Shown: positions 61,927-64,000 of the stretch, in pieces
Numbering within the stretch: the first letter of the stretch is position 1
How the letters are laid out: the number at the start of each line of letters is the position of its first letter
Assembly: GCA_025998755.1 (NCBI GenBank)
Contig: AP024674.1
Coordinates: 2,000,162-2,064,161, forward strand
Source: Armatimonadota bacterium
Lineage (GTDB): Bacteria > Armatimonadota > UBA5829 > DSUL01
Reading direction: 5' to 3'
DNA length: 64,000 nucleotides
The notes under the pieces: generated by a model
The model's database searches: none
What the model was told of the DNA's origin: nothing
The model's input: only the letters and a program-made list of their open reading frames with translations
Made by a program: the position numbers and the translations under genes

Positions 61927-62919
61927 CTATTGCAAGAGAGAGTCAGGTTCAAAATAGCGCACGCGTCGCTTCTTGAACTCACGCACCGTCTTCAAGAACG
62001 CGACTGGCGGATCTCCCAGCCTGGCGGCAGCCTCCCGCAAAAGCTGTTCACACTGCTCATCAGAGGCAGCGTGGGCCATGGCAAAGAGCCGGTAGGGCCA
62101 GTCGTCGTAGTCCGGACGCTCGTAACAGTGACTGACACACGCAAGAGACGCAAGATGGCGAGCTGCTTCTTCCAGTTCCGCCCCGCGGACACCCCACGCG
62201 CTCATGATGTTCCCGGCAAAGCCGACGCTTCGATGTCGCACGACGGCGGCGAGTCTGCGCAAGGCTCCCCGCCTGTGCAAACGGTCGGCACCTTCCAGAA
62301 GTTCCTCCTCACTCAATCCCAAGACGGCCGCGGTTTCCCCGAACGGGCGAGCCGTGATGGGCAGGTCCATCTGAAGTGCCCGCACGCACAGGATGTCCCG
62401 TTCCGTCAGCGCGAGCGGCTCGGGCGGGTCAAGCGGCGCCGAGCCCTGCCCGGCAGCCGCAGCCCCTTCTTCCAGGTCGAAACGGACTCCCAGTTTGAAG
62501 GTGCGCAGAGCGGGAAACAGCCGCAGCTTCCACCCACCGGCCTGCTGGGCCAGGCGCCGGGATTCTTCCTCTATGGAGACACCGGGGGGAACCGCCAGAG
62601 TGAACCAGAGGCTGTAAGAATGGTTGCGCGCATAGTTGTGGCTGACGCCGGGATGAGCAGAGACAACGGATGCGGCATGCTCCAATGCGTCCGGAGGGAC
62701 GGCCATCGCGGCCAGAGCAGTGCAGTAGCCCAGTGCGCGGCCGTCGAAGATGCCACTGATCTCGCGGACCAGCCCTTCCCGGCGGGCGCGCTCCAGAGTC
62801 GCCAGCACGGCATCCACAGAAACGCCGGCGCGCCGCGCCAGAGCCGCGAATGGCTCCGGGCAGAGCTCCAGCCCCTCCTGGGCGAGCGTCAGGATGCGCG
62901 CCTGATGGGCGGATGTCAC
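61927..62919 (-). CDS. siroheme decarboxylase, AhbA and AhbB halves fused
   Basis: 330 residues made of two Lrp/AsnC-like halves. The first (residues 1-165) has a winged-helix start (ARILTLAQEGLELCPEPFAA) and SHNYARNHSYSLWFTLAVP. The second (about 175-330) repeats it with LTERDILCVRALQMDLPIT and SHCYERPDYDDWPYRLFAMA. In AhbA/AhbB and NirDLGH these regions form the active site that turns siroheme into 12,18-didecarboxysiroheme. Usually two genes; here one. GTG 62919 overlaps the folB stop by four bases (GTGA). A partner AhbC/D is not in the window. Confidence 0.85.
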   Translation of the reverse strand: MTSAHQARILTLAQEGLELCPEPFAALARRAGVSVDAVLATLERARREGLVREISGIFDGRALGYCTALAAMAVPPDALEHAASVVSAHPGVSHNYARNHSYSLWFTLAVPPGVSIEEESRRLAQQAGGWKLRLFPALRTFKLGVRFDLEEGAAAAGQGSAPLDPPEPLALTERDILCVRALQMDLPITARPFGETAAVLGLSEEELLEGADRLHRRGALRRLAAVVRHRSVGFAGNIMSAWGVRGAELEEAARHLASLACVSHCYERPDYDDWPYRLFAMAHAASDEQCEQLLREAAARLGDPPVAFLKTVREFKKRRVRYFEPDSLLQ

Positions 62920-63287
62920 AATCCGAAGTCCGCGCGGGTCCGGCGCATCTCCACCGCCGCGCGCTCGCAGACTCCCCCCACCGGCGGGTTCAACTTGGAG
63001 ACGCGGACGGTGACGGCCTCGCAAGGAAGGCCGCTCAGCGCCTGGCGGGCGATGTCCGCGGCCAGATGCTCCAGAAGATGATGCTTGCCATCCGCTACAG
63101 CGCGGCGCACCATCTGATAAGCCTGCCCGTAGTCTATGGTGTCGCCCAGGCGGTCCGAGGCGCCGGCCGCAGAGAGATCCGCCTCCAGGATAAGGTCCAC
63201 CTCCAGCGCTTGTCCGATCTCGCGCTCCTCCGGCGTGTAACCGTGGTGACCGTAGATCTTCATTCCGGACAGAAAGATCCTGTCCAT
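62916..63287 (-). CDS. folB: dihydroneopterin aldolase
   Basis: 123 residues of folate synthesis. FLSGMKIYGHHGYTPEERE is the family start, the Lys of VRVSKLNPPVGG and Glu of TPEER are catalytic, and LLEHLAADIARQAL is conserved. AAAGGAGG precedes the ATG. It is translationally coupled to the siroheme decarboxylase fusion. Confidence 0.95.
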   Translation of the reverse strand: MDRIFLSGMKIYGHHGYTPEEREIGQALEVDLILEADLSAAGASDRLGDTIDYGQAYQMVRRAVADGKHHLLEHLAADIARQALSGLPCEAVTVRVSKLNPPVGGVCERAAVEMRRTRADFGL

Positions 63288-63372
63288 CGCGATGGCCTCC
63301 TTTCGCTTGCCCGGCCGCCCTGCAGAACGGCGGTTCCGCTGCCGATGGATTCTACAACAGACGGCGCCTTCG

Positions 63373-63401
63373 TTGACGCGGAAGAGGGTATCTGGTATAC
63401 T
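63373..63401 (+). promoter_or_regulatory. strong promoter ahead of the tRNA genes
   Basis: TTGACG at 63373-63378, a 17-base spacer and TATACT at 63396-63401 with TGG ahead (extended -10). The start would be near 63408, about 70 bases before tRNA-Arg. Confidence 0.7.
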
Positions 63402-63480
63402 GACGATGCGGTTGAAGGCGCAGGGCCGCAGGAGGGCCCCCGGCTTCAGAGGGAGCGGGGCAGGACGCTGGAGCCGCTGT

Positions 63481-63554
63481 GCGCTTGTAGCTCAGTGGAT
63501 CAGAGCATCTGACTTCGGATCAGAGGGTCGGGGGTTCGAGTCCCTCCAAGCGCG
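63481..63554 (+). tRNA. tRNA-Arg (TCG)
   Basis: Acceptor GCGCTTG (63481-63487) with CAAGCGC (63547-63553); D arm GCTC...GAGC; anticodon loop CTTCGGA between TCTGA and TCAGA gives TCG, Arg; T loop TTCGAGT. No CCA is encoded. Confidence 0.95.
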
Positions 63555-63692
63555 TCTGGTTTCCAATCTTGCCGGAGGCGCCCCGAGAGCTTCTGGTGCA
63601 TCAGGAAAAGATGCATACGGGACTTTCAGGAGTCTCCGTCTGATAATGCGCCACGCGCATTTAGGCCAAGGGCCGCCTCCGGCGAGCATCCC

Positions 63693-63765
<73 letters not shown>

Positions 63766-63808
63766 TTTTCCGATTTTCCCGGCTGGCGGCCCCGCGGACG
63801 GCTCTTGC

Positions 63809-63889
63809 GGGCGAGTGGTGGAATGGCAGACACGCCAGATTTAGGATCTGGTGCCGCAAGGCGTAGGAGTTCAACTCTCCTCTCGCCCA
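63809..63889 (+). tRNA. tRNA-Leu (TAG)
   Basis: Acceptor GGGCGAG (63809-63815) with CTCGCCC (63882-63888); anticodon loop TTTAGGA between CCAGA and TCTGG gives TAG, Leu; a long variable arm TGCCGCAAGGCG marks a class-II tRNA. No encoded CCA. Confidence 0.95.
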
Positions 63890-64000
63890 TTCCCGATGTC
63901 CGCGCAGATGGAGCCCTGGCGGTTTTGCCCGTACGCGTGTAGACTTATCTGGAAGGAAGCCGGCCGGCGGATGACGAAGAGGCCGGTGCGCGGGGGGAAG

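Noticed and set aside
63971-64000. ATG near the right edge as the start of a further gene
   Set aside because: Only ten codons are visible and the ribosome site is poorly placed, so it cannot be judged.

Overview
This is a GC-rich bacterial chromosome segment, not a phage or plasmid. The lineage cannot be fixed from the sequence alone. My best guess is Armatimonadota or a neighbouring deep-branching phylum. The reasons are a prepilin-type H-X9-DG protein (FTLIELLVVIAVIAILAG at 19.8 kb), two PEP-CTERM exported proteins, many secreted glycoside hydrolases, a fused siroheme decarboxylase, and housekeeping genes that are scattered rather than in classical operons.

Layout. 0-6.2 kb: hemL (cut by the left edge), a promoter-to-terminator unit with no gene in it (candidate small RNA), a PEP-CTERM protein, a ROK sugar kinase divergent from an enlarged MurQ-like SIS protein, and mazG. 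6.2-8.6 kb: an accessory patch with five copies or half-copies of a two-hairpin dispersed repeat around an Asn-Pro-Tyr repeat protein and a second PEP-CTERM protein. 8.6-18.2 kb: valS (with an extra zinc ribbon), cysK (promoter overlapped by a dyad operator), a membrane-anchored cyclophilin, an orphan flagellar rod/hook gene, a fasciclin lipoprotein, a nitrilase-family amidase, and leuCD. 18.2-24.5 kb: GH29 fucosidase, the H-X9-DG protein, a second candidate structured RNA at 20.7 kb, a PIN-domain protein, a phosphodiester glycosidase whose leader holds a row of four hairpins, and a glycosyltransferase/TPR protein. 24.5-27.3 kb: an arsenic operon, arsR-arsM-arsC-acr3, with overlapping genes and a perfect operator palindrome.

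27.4-44.4 kb: two related secreted proteins, each with its own terminator, a PAP2 phosphatase, a three-gene ABC exporter, a PAS histidine kinase, murJ (apparently leaderless), a modular clan-A glycosidase, galK, a CrtC/AttH-like secreted protein, and an nfeD-slipin pair. 44.4-50.2 kb: esterase and GH172 (DUF2961), a URO-D-like gene broken by an amber codon, a NagB-like isomerase and a phytanoyl-CoA dioxygenase-like enzyme. 50.2-56.8 kb: a six-gene carotenoid operon on the minus strand (crtB, crtI, alpha/beta hydrolase, CruG-like glycosyltransferase, CrtD-like desaturase, CruF-like hydratase), which predicts a hydroxylated, glycosylated acyclic-end carotenoid. 56.9-59.6 kb: a 'quinate 5-dehydrogenase'-type protein, a secreted esterase and a homologue of cyanobacterial acyl-ACP reductase. 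59.6-64 kb: a small membrane zinc-ribbon protein, AmrS-type radical SAM enzyme, IscA-type protein, folB with the fused siroheme decarboxylase, then tRNA-Arg, tRNA-Lys and tRNA-Leu.

How the parts fit. HemL feeds tetrapyrrole synthesis and the AhbA-AhbB fusion implies the siroheme-dependent heme branch. The sugar genes (ROK kinase, GalK, GH29, GH172, clan-A glycosidase, esterases, NagB-like isomerase) suggest a polysaccharide-degrading heterotroph. The carotenoid and arsenic operons are stress-protection modules. The most unusual signals are the two apparent non-coding transcripts, the two-hairpin repeat family, the amber-split URO-D gene, the extra zinc ribbon in ValRS and the acyl-ACP reductase homologue.
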